From JBBDRJ01 sp963766295 (GTDB taxonomy: Bacteria > Actinomycetota > JAICYB01), in NCBI GenBank assembly GCA_963766295.1, contig CAVXYW010000002.1, positions 1,178,001-1,242,000 on the forward strand: 64,000 nt of DNA, given 5' to 3'. Of the stretch, positions 49,675 through 58,915 are shown piece after piece. The translations under genes were made by a program, and so were the position numbers. How positions within the stretch are numbered: the first letter of the stretch is position 1; the number at the start of each line of letters is the position of its first letter. The notes under the pieces are model-generated. The model saw nothing but the letters and a program-made list of their open reading frames with translations. It ran no database searches and was not told the origin of the DNA.

Positions 49675-50941
49675 CGACGGACTCCGGGATGAACTCGAAA
49701 GTGAACTCGCCGATCCGGACCTCGTCGCCTTCCTTGGCTCCCTCGCGCACCAAGGCCTTCTCGACTCCCATCGAGCGAAGCCGCCGTTGCAAGCGGCGGA
49801 CAGCTTGCGGGTTGTTCATCGGTGTCTGGTTGACGAGTCGTTCCACCCTTTCGCTACGCACGCGGTAGGAGTCGCCCTCACGGGTAACCAGAACGCGATC
49901 TTCGACCACGGGACGGAACACAGCGAACGTCTGCGGCTCCCCGAGCTCGCTCCGCGAGCGCGCGACTTCTTCGGCGAGAACACGCTGCAGCTCGTCAACG
50001 TTGTTCCCCTCCGCTGCGGAGACCGCTATGCATCGGGCACCCTTTGCCAGAGCCCAAGACTCAACGGCTCCGACACCGTCCGTGCTCAGGTCGGTCTTGT
50101 TGGCAACGACCACGCGCGCACGATCCGCCAGCGCCTCGTCGTACGCCAGAACTTCGTCGAGGACGCCTTCTAGGTCCGCAACCGGATCTTCCGATGCGAC
50201 GTCGACAACGAGCGCGAGAACCGCACAACGCTCGGCATGTCGAAGGAAACGCAGTCCCAGACCCTTCCCCTCCGAGGCTCCCTCTATCAGGCCGGGGAGA
50301 TCGGCAACTACAAAACGCTCTTCCTCCACTTCGACAACACCGAGGTTGGGGTCGATGGTCGTGAACGGGTAATCGGCGATCTTGGGCTGCGCACGAGAGA
50401 TCGCGGCGAGCAAGGTCGATTTCCCCGCGTTCGGGGGTCCGAGCAGACCTACATCGGCTACAAGGTGAAGCTCGAGAACGATCTCGCGCTCTTCGCCCGG
50501 CTCCCCCCGCTCTGCATAGTTCGGTACGCGGTCCGTCCGGCTCTTGAGCGCGGCGTTACCCCGTCCGCCTCGTCCGCCACGAGCGACACCGAAGGACGCT
50601 TCAGGACGCGCAAGGTCGGCCAGCAGCTCGCCGGTGGATCGATCGCGGACCAACGTTCCGACGGGAACCGGCAGCTTTACGTCCGCACCGTCCGCGCCTT
50701 GTCGATTGTTCGGACCTCCGTCACCGCCGGCATCGGCTTTGTGCATGCGCCGACGGACGTACGGCGACAGGCTCCCGAGCGAACGCTCTGCTACGAGGAC
50801 GACTGAACCGCCGCGTCCGCCGTCGCCGCCGTGCGGACGCCCCCGGGGCATGTCCTTACTGCGCTGGAAGGAAGCGGAACCGTCACCTCCGCCGCCCGCG
50901 CGCACGCGGATGCTGATCTCGTCAACGAAAGAGGAAGCCAT
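49667..50941 (-). CDS. obgE: Obg GTPase (CgtA)
   Basis: The 424-residue GTPase of 50S maturation and growth control. The glycine-rich Obg fold at the N-terminus (RVRAGGGGDGSASFQRSK, HGGDGGRGGSVVLVAERSL) is followed by the G domain (GPPNAGKSTLLAAISRAQP, DLPGLIEGASEGKGLG, NKTDL), and a C-terminal OCT domain with YRVRSERVERLVNQT. The neighbours rpmA and rplU (L27 and L21) lie upstream in the same transcript, the classic L21-L27-Obg cluster. proB overlaps its 3' end. Confidence 0.96.
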   Translation of the reverse strand: MASSFVDEISIRVRAGGGGDGSASFQRSKDMPRGRPHGGDGGRGGSVVLVAERSLGSLSPYVRRRMHKADAGGDGGPNNRQGADGADVKLPVPVGTLVRDRSTGELLADLARPEASFGVARGGRGGRGNAALKSRTDRVPNYAERGEPGEEREIVLELHLVADVGLLGPPNAGKSTLLAAISRAQPKIADYPFTTIDPNLGVVEVEEERFVVADLPGLIEGASEGKGLGLRFLRHAERCAVLALVVDVASEDPVADLEGVLDEVLAYDEALADRARVVVANKTDLSTDGVGAVESWALAKGARCIAVSAAEGNNVDELQRVLAEEVARSRSELGEPQTFAVFRPVVEDRVLVTREGDSYRVRSERVERLVNQTPMNNPQAVRRLQRRLRSMGVEKALVREGAKEGDEVRIGEFTFEFIPESVDA

Positions 50942-51012
50942 GTGGTGACTACCTTACGCGGGCCATCGCTGAGGCGCTCTTTGCCGAAGCGAGGAACGAG
51001 CGTTGAGAAGGT

Positions 51013-51264
51013 CTAGCTCTTGTCGACGGTGACGTAGGTACGTCCACCGGACTTGTAGAACCTGATGGCGCCCTCGGCTTTGGCGAAGAGCGTGTCGTCT
51101 CCGCCGCGGCCGACGAATGGTCCCGGGTGGATCTTCGTCCCCCTCTGCCGGATGATGATCGACCCGGCCTGCACCGACTCGCCGCCGAAGACCTTCACGC
51201 CGAGGAACTTGGGATTACTGTCGCGGCCGTTGCGCGAAGAACCGCCACCCTTTTTATGAGCCAT
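51013..51264 (-). CDS. rpmA: 50S ribosomal protein L27
   Basis: An 83-residue protein at the peptidyl-transferase side of the 50S subunit. The sequence AHKKGGGSSRNGRDSNPKFLG and KFLGVKVFGGE fit the family, with IIRQRGTKIHPG and GRGGDDTLFA further on. There is no Firmicutes-style N-terminal extension for cleavage. It abuts rplU directly. The 71 bases down to obgE hold no other gene. Confidence 0.97.
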   Translation of the reverse strand: MAHKKGGGSSRNGRDSNPKFLGVKVFGGESVQAGSIIIRQRGTKIHPGPFVGRGGDDTLFAKAEGAIRFYKSGGRTYVTVDKS

Positions 51265-51597
51265 CTATTTACCGCCTCCGCTTCGCTCCGGCGCGGCGAT
51301 CCCTGTTATCTCGACCGCCGTCAGCTCCTGACGGTGGCCCCTCGTTCGCTTCCAGCCGGTCTTGCGGTGGTAGTTGAAGACGCGGAGCTTGATGCCGCGC
51401 TTGTGTCCGACAACCTTCCCCTTGACGCTTACGCCGCTCAGCTCGTCGGGCTTGCTGCGGACCGAGTCACCGTCGACCACGAGCACGGCGTCGAAGGCCA
51501 CCTCCTGGCCGTCCGTCGCTTCGAGGCGATTGACCTCGATGACGTCGCCCGAGGCGACCTTGTACTGGCGTCCACCTGCTCGGATGACTGCGTACAT
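51265..51597 (-). CDS. rplU: 50S ribosomal protein L21
   Basis: A 110-residue protein binding 23S rRNA near L20. The opening YAVIRAGGRQYKVASGDVIEVNRL and the C-terminal signature HKRGIKLRVFNYHRKTGWKRTRGHRQELT (in parts) are diagnostic. It continues for 20 residues with AVEITGIAAPERSGGGK. It follows RNase E/G by 14 bases. Confidence 0.97.
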   Translation of the reverse strand: MYAVIRAGGRQYKVASGDVIEVNRLEATDGQEVAFDAVLVVDGDSVRSKPDELSGVSVKGKVVGHKRGIKLRVFNYHRKTGWKRTRGHRQELTAVEITGIAAPERSGGGK

Positions 51598-51611
51598 GGG
51601 GAGAGGCGATT

Positions 51612-53225
51612 CTACCCGTCGGAAGCCGGTGATGCCGCGCTGTCGGTCTGAGGGGCAGCGGCACCTTCCTGTCTCGGGCCACCTTGGCGGCCACCGCCGC
51701 CACCGCCACCACCACTTCCGCGACGTCGACGAGGAGGGCGCGCGCGCCGGGGCGGGCCTTCGGGTGCGCCGGATTCGTCGTGCGTGTGTTCCACGACCTC
51801 ACCGCCCTCAATAACGATCCCCCGGCCCCCACAGGTCGGGCACGGTGTGCTCAGCACCTCGAGCAGACCTTCGGAAACGTTCTTGCGCGTCATCTCGACG
51901 AGTCCGAGCGGAGAGATCCCGATCACTTGGGTCTTGGTCTTGTCCCGGTCGAGCTCCTGACGGAACTCCTTAAGGACTAGCTCGCGGTTGCGGGCCAAAA
52001 GCATGTCGATGAAATCGATGATGATGATCCCGCCGATGTCGCGCAGCCGCAGCTGTCGAACGACCTCGGCCGCCGCTTCGAGATTGGTCTTGACGACGGT
52101 GTCCTCGAGCGAAGTCTTCCCGACGAAGCGTCCCGTGTTCACGTCGATGACGGTCAAGGCTTCAGCGCGATCGATGACGATGTAACCGCCGGAAGGAATC
52201 CACACTTTCCGCTCCAGTGACTTCCGGATCTGATCGGTGACGTTCTCGGCGTCGAGCAGGGACTCCGGCCCCTGGTGATGCTCCACCTTGGCCGTGAGCT
52301 CGGGAGCGACAGCGTTCAGATAGCTGGTGATCCGGTTGTAGGTCTCGCGATCCTCGACGACGAGCCGGTCGTAGTCCTTGGAGAACAGATCGCGCACGAC
52401 TCGGATCACAAGATCCGGCTCGACGTAGATCTCCAAGGGGGCCGAGCCTTTGCCGGCGCGCCCCTCGATCTCCTGCCACAGCCGTGTGAGGCGATCGAGG
52501 TCCCTTCGAAGCTCGTCCTCCTCGACGCCTTCGGCGGCCGTGCGGACGATCAAACCGAACCCTTCGGGACGAACCCGCTTGGCTACGTCCCGCAGCCTCG
52601 ATCTCTCCCGGTCGTCGAGGCGGCGAGAGATGCCGTGACCCGAGCCTTTGGGGACCAGAACCAAGTAACGGCCGGCCAGGGAGACTTCGGTGGTGAGGCG
52701 CGCTCCCTTTGAACCCATCGGGTCCTTGGTGACCTGAACCAAAAGCGTTTGGCCAACGGACAGAACCTCGTCTATGCGCTGCCCCGTCGGTGTCCCCTCG
52801 ACGTCCTCATCGGCTTCGTTCATAACTTCGCCGACGTAAAGCACGGCGTTGCGCGACTGACCGATGTCGACGAAGGCCGCCTCCATCCCGCGCAGGACGT
52901 TCTGCACCTTGCCGAGGTAGATGTTCCCTACCAGCGATCGGCGGGTTTTTCGTCCGATGTAGTTCTCAACGAGGACGGAATCCTCGACGATCGCAACTTG
53001 AGCTCGGTCGGCTGATCCGCCGATAAGCATTACGCGCTCGATGTTGTCGTTTCTCTGTGGGATGCGGCGAGCGCGTTGGCGCCGCCCGGGACGCCGTGGG
53101 CGTCCCTTGGACTGACTCTGCGACAAACTACTCCTAACCCGCGTCCCGGAAGTACCGTCGGACGCGCTAAATCTCTGGGGCCCTCGAATCGAGTCTCTTG
53201 AATGGGGACGGGTTTGAGGGCCCAT
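51612..53225 (-). CDS. rne: Ribonuclease E/G family endoribonuclease
   Basis: The enzyme cleaves single-stranded RNA in mRNA decay and rRNA/tRNA processing. The catalytic core runs from MLIGGSADRAQVAIVEDSVL (residues about 65-85): S1 domain (GNIYLGKVQNVLRGMEAAFVDIGQ), 5' sensor, RNase H-like part, the metal site VIDVNTGRF and ending IIIIDFIDM, and the Zn-link CPTCGGRG. Before it lies an Arg-rich stretch (GRPRRPGRRQRARR), and after it a short arginine and glycine-rich tail. At 537 residues it lacks the long scaffold domains of mycobacterial RNase E. The start (ATG 53225 or TTG 53237) is uncertain. Confidence 0.9.
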   Translation of the reverse strand: MGPQTRPHSRDSIRGPQRFSASDGTSGTRVRSSLSQSQSKGRPRRPGRRQRARRIPQRNDNIERVMLIGGSADRAQVAIVEDSVLVENYIGRKTRRSLVGNIYLGKVQNVLRGMEAAFVDIGQSRNAVLYVGEVMNEADEDVEGTPTGQRIDEVLSVGQTLLVQVTKDPMGSKGARLTTEVSLAGRYLVLVPKGSGHGISRRLDDRERSRLRDVAKRVRPEGFGLIVRTAAEGVEEDELRRDLDRLTRLWQEIEGRAGKGSAPLEIYVEPDLVIRVVRDLFSKDYDRLVVEDRETYNRITSYLNAVAPELTAKVEHHQGPESLLDAENVTDQIRKSLERKVWIPSGGYIVIDRAEALTVIDVNTGRFVGKTSLEDTVVKTNLEAAAEVVRQLRLRDIGGIIIIDFIDMLLARNRELVLKEFRQELDRDKTKTQVIGISPLGLVEMTRKNVSEGLLEVLSTPCPTCGGRGIVIEGGEVVEHTHDESGAPEGPPRRARPPRRRRGSGGGGGGGGRQGGPRQEGAAAPQTDSAASPASDG

Positions 53226-53247
53226 CCTGTGATTCAAACTTGCCTCT

Positions 53248-53253
53248 ATTGTA
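53248..53253 (-). promoter_or_regulatory. -10 hexamer TACAAT for the rne operon
   Basis: TACAAT fits TANNNT and lies 10 bases before TTG 53237 and 22 bases before ATG 53225. It would drive rne-rplU-rpmA-obgE-proB. No clear -35 box. Confidence 0.45.
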
Positions 53254-53280
53254 CCGCCGAGGGCAGCGAGGCGGCAGCAT

Positions 53281-53311
53281 CGATCGGGCCAGCGAAGCTG
53301 GCGCCCGATCG
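53281..53311 (-). terminator. Hairpin downstream of rodA, possible terminator
   Basis: CGATCGGGC (53281-53289) pairs with GCCCGATCG (53303-53311), with an inner CAGC/GCTG helix. It lies 39 bases after the rodA stop and just upstream of the rne promoter. There is no T-run, so it would be an atypical terminator. Confidence 0.35.
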
Positions 53312-53349
53312 AGCTACCCCGGGCGACCTCGAGCAGGCCTTTAGGTCCC

Positions 53350-54537
53350 CTAAGGCAAGGCTCGGGCGAACCGCCGCATGCGAACGGACAGCAGCAGGCC
53401 GATCCCGAGCATCGATACGACCAGGGACGACCCCCCGTAGGACACGAAAGGTAAGGGGATACCGGTGATGGGCACGAGCCCCACGGTCATTCCGATATTC
53501 ACGAAGACCTGGAACGCCATATAGGACACGATTCCGGTGGCCAGCAGCGTGCCGAAGGCATCACGGCCCATGGCCCCCGCTCTCAGTCCTCGCACGAATA
53601 AGACGGCGAACAGCAGAAGCAGCGTGGCTCCCCCGACGAAGCCCATCTGCTCCGCCACGGCCGTAAAAACGAAGTCGGTCGGCTGCTCCCGGACGAAGTC
53701 GTTGGCCGTCAGGTTCACGGGATCCTGTTTGGAGAACAGACCGGTACCGAATAACCCCCCGTTGCCTACTGCAAGGCGCGTCGACAGGTAGTTGTACCCC
53801 TCCCCGAATGGGTCCTCTCCCGGGTTGATGAAAGCCTCGAATCTTCGGGCCTGATAGTCGCGGACCACACCGAGCTGGAACAGCCCGACCACTCCCACGA
53901 CGCCGACCACGATCAAGATCAGCAGACTGCGCCAGTCGGCGCCGCCGATGATCAACATCGACAGCAGGATCCAGATGAGGACGAGCATCGTCCCGAAGTC
54001 GGGCTGGACGAACACCGCCAGCGCCATGGGCGCGGTGAGCAACAAGCAACGGAATATCTCGGGGAAACCGAGGTAGCCCCTTCTATCGGCGATATACGCG
54101 GCGAGGGCCGAAACGAGGACAGGCTTGGCCAGCTCGGCCGGCTGGAGCTTGAACAGACCTAGTGAGATCCACCTCTGAGAGCCTCGCGTTGCATCGCCGA
54201 TCGGACTGAGAACGACGAGCAACAAGAAGACCGTGAGGAGGTACATCACGACGGCGTAGACCTTGAAATGCCGGTAGTCGAAGAAAACGGCGGCAACCAT
54301 CGTCGCCGCTCCTATAACCAGGAATACCAACTGCCGGTTGAACAGCGCGCTCGAGGCCTGGAAGCCGAGAAGGGTTCCCTCTTCGGGGTCCACAGTTGCC
54401 GTGAAAATGGAAAGCAACCCGAGCGCGATGAGCCCCGCAACGGCGCCGATGGTTACGAGATCGAGTTCACGAAGCAGACCACCCACGCCGCGTCGTTGCG
54501 GCATCGGCAGACCGATGGATCCAGCTGTTGTGGACAT
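53350..54537 (-). CDS. rodA: Rod-shape SEDS glycosyltransferase RodA
   Basis: The 395-residue, ten-span membrane protein polymerises lipid II for side-wall peptidoglycan with PBP2. It has the SEDS features QPAELAKPVLVSALAAYIADRRG, QPDFGTMLVLIWI (with the catalytic Asp of the extracellular loop nearby), and the final GIPLPFVSYGGSSLVVSMLGIGLLLSV in parts. Its start overlaps the PBP2 stop by one base. Linkage to mreBCD and PBP2 supports RodA rather than FtsW. Confidence 0.93.
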   Translation of the reverse strand: MSTTAGSIGLPMPQRRGVGGLLRELDLVTIGAVAGLIALGLLSIFTATVDPEEGTLLGFQASSALFNRQLVFLVIGAATMVAAVFFDYRHFKVYAVVMYLLTVFLLLVVLSPIGDATRGSQRWISLGLFKLQPAELAKPVLVSALAAYIADRRGYLGFPEIFRCLLLTAPMALAVFVQPDFGTMLVLIWILLSMLIIGGADWRSLLILIVVGVVGVVGLFQLGVVRDYQARRFEAFINPGEDPFGEGYNYLSTRLAVGNGGLFGTGLFSKQDPVNLTANDFVREQPTDFVFTAVAEQMGFVGGATLLLLFAVLFVRGLRAGAMGRDAFGTLLATGIVSYMAFQVFVNIGMTVGLVPITGIPLPFVSYGGSSLVVSMLGIGLLLSVRMRRFARALP

Positions 54538-56507
54538 CAGTCAGCCCTTTCTCCGAGCTCGACGTCACCCTTGCCGACACCGAAGTGCTCGGCGATCACT
54601 TGACGAACGATGGGCGCCGCGATCTGAGATCCCGATCCCGCTTCTTCCACAAGTGCAACGACCACAATCTGCTTCTCTCCGCTCTTAGCGATCGCCGAGA
54701 ACCACGAAAAGGGCTGACGCGGCGCCATCTGGGCCGTACCGGACTTGCCGGCAACCCGAACCTGATCGAGCGGGAAACCCGAGAAGGCGGCGGCCGCCGT
54801 TCCTTCGCCGACGACGGTTCCGGTCATCGCCTCTTCGATCAACGTGAACAACCCAGGTGGCATCTCAACCCGATCGACGACCTTCGGCTCGGCCGACTTC
54901 GGCACCGATCCGTTGCGGCACGCGCGGTCGACGTTTGTCGTCTTCGATACGTCCAGCTGCGCCAGGCATTTCAGGACATGAGGGCGGTAGATCGTGCCGC
55001 CGTTGGCGATAGCCGAATAGGCAACCGCGAGCTGGAGCGGTGTCGCTTGAAGGAAACCTTGACCGATCGACATGTTCACCGTGTCACCTGTGAACCACCT
55101 GCGGTCGAAGGTCTGCGCGTACGAGAACCTTTGCCACTTCCATTCGGCATCGGCGACCAGTCCGTCTTCCTCGCCACGTAAGTCGATCCCGGTCTTGCGA
55201 TCGAACCCAAACTCCCGGGTCGTTGACTGGAGCTGTTCGTCGCCATCGTCTTCTCGCCGCGCATCGAGATCCTTAGCAAGGTTGTAATAGACGATGTCGC
55301 ACGACTCAGCCAGCGAACGCGACAAGCCGACCGTGCCGTGTCCACCGGGCTTCCAGTCGCGGAAGACCTGCCTTCCGATCTTGAGGAAGCCCGGGCAGCT
55401 GAATGTTCGATCCGGTACTTCTTCGTCGACCTCGATGGCCGCCAGCGCTGTGATGGGCTTGAAAGTGGACCCCGGCGGAACGGCCTCGGCGATCGCCCGG
55501 TTGAGGAAAGGCATGTTCGCGTCCGGAGAGTTCAGCGCCGCCAGCTGACTGCGATCGGCCGAGCCGACGAACAGGTTCGGGTCGAAGTCGGGGTTCGAAG
55601 CAAGCGCGAGCACCTCACCGCTGCGCGGATCGAGAGCAACAACGGCTCCCGCCGGTGCCTTGAACGGCTTGCCGTCGTCATCCTTCAGGTTCTTGGCCAA
55701 GCCGATGCCTTGCTCGAGTGCGTGCTCCGCAGTGTTCTGTACCGCGGCATCGAGAGTCAGGATCGCGTCCCAGCCGCGCTGCGGCGGATCTCCACGCCGC
55801 TCCTCGACGGCCTCACCCCTCACGTTTACGGATATCCGGCGCACACCCTCCTTACCGCTGAGCCAGTCCTCGTACACCTTTTCGATGCCGACCTTGCCCA
55901 CAAGATCTCCGGGGCGGTATTCGCGCAGCGATTTGCCCGTGTCCTCGGCTTCGGCTTGTCGTTCCTCGTGCTCCTTGAGCTCGGCTTCGTTGATCTCGCC
56001 GATATGACCGATAGCGTGAGACGCGAGTGCTTTGAACGGGTACTCGCGCACAGGGATCTCGATGTTGGTCACGCCGGGAAAACGATCGGCGTGCTCACGA
56101 AGGTAGATAACGACGTTCTTGTCGACGTCGAGCGCGACGGGACGAGGTGTATGCGGTCCAACACGCTTGTCGTCTACGATCTCGCGAACGTCGTTCTCGG
56201 GCATCTCGAGAGTGCTCGCCAGATCCTTGATGACCTGATCCTTGCGGTCGGAAGGTACTCGGGACACGTCCAGCGCGACCGTGAGCGCCGTGCGGTTCTG
56301 GGCGAGCGTTCGCCCGTGTCGGTCGAAGACGAAGCCGCGCGGTGCCTGTTCGTAGACGAAACGGATCGAAGTGCGCTCGGCGAGCGCTTGAGCTTCGCCG
56401 CCGGTCAAAACCTGCAGGTACCAGAGCCGGCCGACCAGGGTCGCCAGCAAAGTGAGGATGAGGATGTTGATTACGGCTAGACGTATCGGCGAGATGTTTG
56501 GACTCAC
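54537..56507 (-). CDS. mrdA: Penicillin-binding protein 2 (transpeptidase)
   Basis: A 656-residue class B PBP. One N-terminal anchor (IRLAVINILILTLLATLVG), a pedestal domain (APRGFVFDRHGRTLA; FPGVTNIEIPVREYPF), and the transpeptidase with the active serine in STFK (residues 347-350), SCD in the second motif and KSGTAQ in the third. It cross-links peptidoglycan in rod elongation with RodA, encoded next. It lies four bases after mreD. Confidence 0.95.
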   Translation of the reverse strand: MSPNISPIRLAVINILILTLLATLVGRLWYLQVLTGGEAQALAERTSIRFVYEQAPRGFVFDRHGRTLAQNRTALTVALDVSRVPSDRKDQVIKDLASTLEMPENDVREIVDDKRVGPHTPRPVALDVDKNVVIYLREHADRFPGVTNIEIPVREYPFKALASHAIGHIGEINEAELKEHEERQAEAEDTGKSLREYRPGDLVGKVGIEKVYEDWLSGKEGVRRISVNVRGEAVEERRGDPPQRGWDAILTLDAAVQNTAEHALEQGIGLAKNLKDDDGKPFKAPAGAVVALDPRSGEVLALASNPDFDPNLFVGSADRSQLAALNSPDANMPFLNRAIAEAVPPGSTFKPITALAAIEVDEEVPDRTFSCPGFLKIGRQVFRDWKPGGHGTVGLSRSLAESCDIVYYNLAKDLDARREDDGDEQLQSTTREFGFDRKTGIDLRGEEDGLVADAEWKWQRFSYAQTFDRRWFTGDTVNMSIGQGFLQATPLQLAVAYSAIANGGTIYRPHVLKCLAQLDVSKTTNVDRACRNGSVPKSAEPKVVDRVEMPPGLFTLIEEAMTGTVVGEGTAAAAFSGFPLDQVRVAGKSGTAQMAPRQPFSWFSAIAKSGEKQIVVVALVEEAGSGSQIAAPIVRQVIAEHFGVGKGDVELGERAD

Positions 56508-56510
56508 GCG

Positions 56511-57002
56511 TTATTCACCAGCTTGGGCTCGTGCCTCGGGTCTTACGACACGACTAAGTAGCGGCATGAGCAGCGGAGAGATCAGCGCATTGTATGCAGT
56601 GGTCACCAAAAGCATGCGCGGAAGAGGCGACGGATCCACTTGGGGGCCGAGAAAGACGGCACCCAGGCCGTAGATGAGCTGAGCCGCGAAGGTCCCGCCT
56701 GCGAAAAGACCCACCACGGGACCAACCCCTCGGGGAACACCGACCAGCGCCACGCCGTATCCGGTCACGGCGTAGGCGAAGGCCGACAAACCGGCCGGCG
56801 TCGTCAGCAACAGATCGCGGGCCAGCCCGGCTGCGAAACCGGCCATGGCCGCAGACCTTGGACGCTCACCGATCGAGAAGGCGACGACAACTACTACCAG
56901 TAGGTCCGGGCCGATCCCAAACATGGGAAGGCTGAGAGCGAGCTCGTTGGACAGCAGCATCGCGAGTAGGGCCGCGAATCCGAAAAGGACCCAGCGCCTC
57001 AC
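56511..57002 (-). CDS. mreD: Rod shape-determining membrane protein MreD
   Basis: A 163-residue hydrophobic protein with about five spans, including LFGFAALLAMLLSNELALSL and PDLLVVVVVAFSIGERPR. Low sequence conservation is normal for MreD; the identity rests on position between mreC and PBP2 and on the ARSAAMAGFAAGLARDLLLTTP region. Its ATG overlaps the mreC stop by four bases. Confidence 0.88.
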   Translation of the reverse strand: MRRWVLFGFAALLAMLLSNELALSLPMFGIGPDLLVVVVVAFSIGERPRSAAMAGFAAGLARDLLLTTPAGLSAFAYAVTGYGVALVGVPRGVGPVVGLFAGGTFAAQLIYGLGAVFLGPQVDPSPLPRMLLVTTAYNALISPLLMPLLSRVVRPEARAQAGE

Positions 57003-57868
57003 TCGTCGGCCTCGGGAGTTGGGCTTGGCGGCGCCTCGATCACTTCTTGCTCTGATACCGCAACCGAGAGGATGTCGAGCTGCGAGAAACGCACGAAAGG
57101 TCGGACGCTGATCGTGTAGGTCGTGCCGCGCGCGGCGAGGGTCACGCGCTCGACCTTTCCTACCGGGAGCCCAGAAGGATAGATCCCTCCCTGGTAGCCC
57201 GACGTGAGCACCATGTCACCAACCTTCACGGCGCCCTGATCCAAAGCGGCACGCGAAACGAGCTCCAGCTCGAGGTTGCGACCGCCCGTACCTCGGGCCA
57301 GGCCGGTCTCACCCGATTCCCCGATGCGCACACCGACGGCCGATTTGGCGTCGGTCAGAAGCTCGATCTTCGCGCTGTTGGCGCTGGCCCACGAAACACG
57401 GCCGACGAGGCCTTCCGGCGCAAGAACGGCCCTGTCGGGAACGATGCCGTTGTTGCGTCCTTTGTTGATCGTCACGGTTCGCTCGAGACCGGAAAGCGAA
57501 GCTCCGATCACTCGGCCTTGGACCGCGCGTAATCCGACGTTCCCCTCGAGCTGAAGGAGGCTGCGGATCCGGGCGAGCTCCCGTTCGTTATCGCTGAACG
57601 TCTCGGCCTGCCGGCGAAGCTCCGCGTTCTCCGCCTCCAGCTCCCGGTTGCGGTCTCTCAGAGTTCCGAGGTCTCCGATGCTCTGCACAACCGACTCGAA
57701 CGGCCGGACGAACCCGCGCAACCCCGACGACATGGTGTCGAAGATCTGCTGTGCGCTTCCTGCGATGCCGTCGAGGATCCCCGTTCGGAAATCGAGAGTG
57801 AGAACCGTAACGGTCGATAGGACTAGCAACGCGATGAACACGCGGTCGCGCGCAGTGCGCCGCCACAC
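56999..57868 (-). CDS. mreC: Rod shape-determining protein MreC
   Basis: A 289-residue protein: N-terminal membrane anchor (VFIALLVLSTVTVLTLDF), a coiled coil (LRDRNRELEAENAELRRQAE) and two beta domains with GRVIGASLSGLERTVTINKG and MVLTSGYQGGIYPSGLPVGKV. It links the cytoplasmic MreB filaments to PBP2. The C-terminus ends in a short acidic tail. It lies 12 bases after mreB. Confidence 0.94.
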   Translation of the reverse strand: MWRRTARDRVFIALLVLSTVTVLTLDFRTGILDGIAGSAQQIFDTMSSGLRGFVRPFESVVQSIGDLGTLRDRNRELEAENAELRRQAETFSDNERELARIRSLLQLEGNVGLRAVQGRVIGASLSGLERTVTINKGRNNGIVPDRAVLAPEGLVGRVSWASANSAKIELLTDAKSAVGVRIGESGETGLARGTGGRNLELELVSRAALDQGAVKVGDMVLTSGYQGGIYPSGLPVGKVERVTLAARGTTYTISVRPFVRFSQLDILSVAVSEQEVIEAPPSPTPEADE

Positions 57869-57880
57869 AACGAACCTCGC

Positions 57881-58915
57881 CTACGGACGCGTCGAGGTTA
57901 TGAGCACGTTCCGGAGGGACTCGATCTCCTCGAGGCAGCGGCCGGCGCCGAGCACCACTGAATGCAGCGGGCTTTCTGAAATGTGTACGGGCATTCCGGT
58001 TTCGTGCTTCAGACGTTCATCGATACCGCGCAGAAGTGCGCCACCACCGGTCAGGACGAGCCCTCGGTCCATGATGTCGGCGGCGAGCTCTGGGGGCGTG
58101 CGGTCCAAAGTGTTCTTCACTGCATCGACGATCTGCGCTACAGGCTCTTCGATCGCTCGCCGCACCTCCTCGGCGGAGATGATGATCGTCTTGGGCAATC
58201 CAGTAACTAGATCGCGACCGCGGATCTCGGCTTGTGGTTCACCGGGAAGTGGGAACGCAGACCCAACAGCAACCTTGATCTCTTCCGATGTTCGCTCTCC
58301 GAGCATCAGCGAGTATTCCTTCTTCATGTAGGTGATGATCGCTTCGTCCAATTCGTCGCCACCGACGCGAAGCGAGATAGACGTAACGATTCCCCCAAGT
58401 GAGATAACGGCGACTTCACTCGTGCCACCGCCGATGTCGACAACCATGTTCCCTGTCGGCTCGTGGATCGGGAGCCCGGATCCGATCGCGGCCGCCATCG
58501 GCTCTTCGATGATGTGAACGCGACGAGCACCTGCTTGATAACCCGCTTCCTCGACGGCGCGCTGCTCAACACCAGTGATCCCCGACGGAACGGCGATCAC
58601 GAGCCGGGGCTTGGCCCACCGACGCCGATGCACGCGATGGATGAAGTACCGGATCATCTTCTCGGTCACGTCGAAATCGGCGATGACGCCGTCCTTCAAA
58701 GGACGGACTGCCTTGATGTGACCGGGCGTCCGGCCGATCATCCGCTTGGCCTCGTTGCCCACGGCCAGGATGTGGCCCGTGTTCTGGTTGATGGCAACCA
58801 CGGAGGGCTCGTTGAGCACGACGCCGCGCCCCCGTACGTAAACGAGGGTGTTAGCCGTGCCCAGGTCGACGGCCATGTCGCGACCCAGGTATTGGAAAGC
58901 GCCTTCGAGCACCAT
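57881..58915 (-). CDS. mreB: Actin-like rod shape protein MreB
   Basis: The 344-residue protein polymerises under the membrane and steers the elongation machinery. ATP-binding signatures: DMAVDLGTANTLVYVRGRG, GNMVVDIGGGTSEVAVISLGG, DRGLVLTGGGALLRGID. It heads the mreB-mreC-mreD-pbp2-rodA operon. The presence of this cluster implies a rod cell, unlike the polar-growing mycobacteria that lack MreB. Confidence 0.97.
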   Translation of the reverse strand: MVLEGAFQYLGRDMAVDLGTANTLVYVRGRGVVLNEPSVVAINQNTGHILAVGNEAKRMIGRTPGHIKAVRPLKDGVIADFDVTEKMIRYFIHRVHRRRWAKPRLVIAVPSGITGVEQRAVEEAGYQAGARRVHIIEEPMAAAIGSGLPIHEPTGNMVVDIGGGTSEVAVISLGGIVTSISLRVGGDELDEAIITYMKKEYSLMLGERTSEEIKVAVGSAFPLPGEPQAEIRGRDLVTGLPKTIIISAEEVRRAIEEPVAQIVDAVKNTLDRTPPELAADIMDRGLVLTGGGALLRGIDERLKHETGMPVHISESPLHSVVLGAGRCLEEIESLRNVLITSTRP

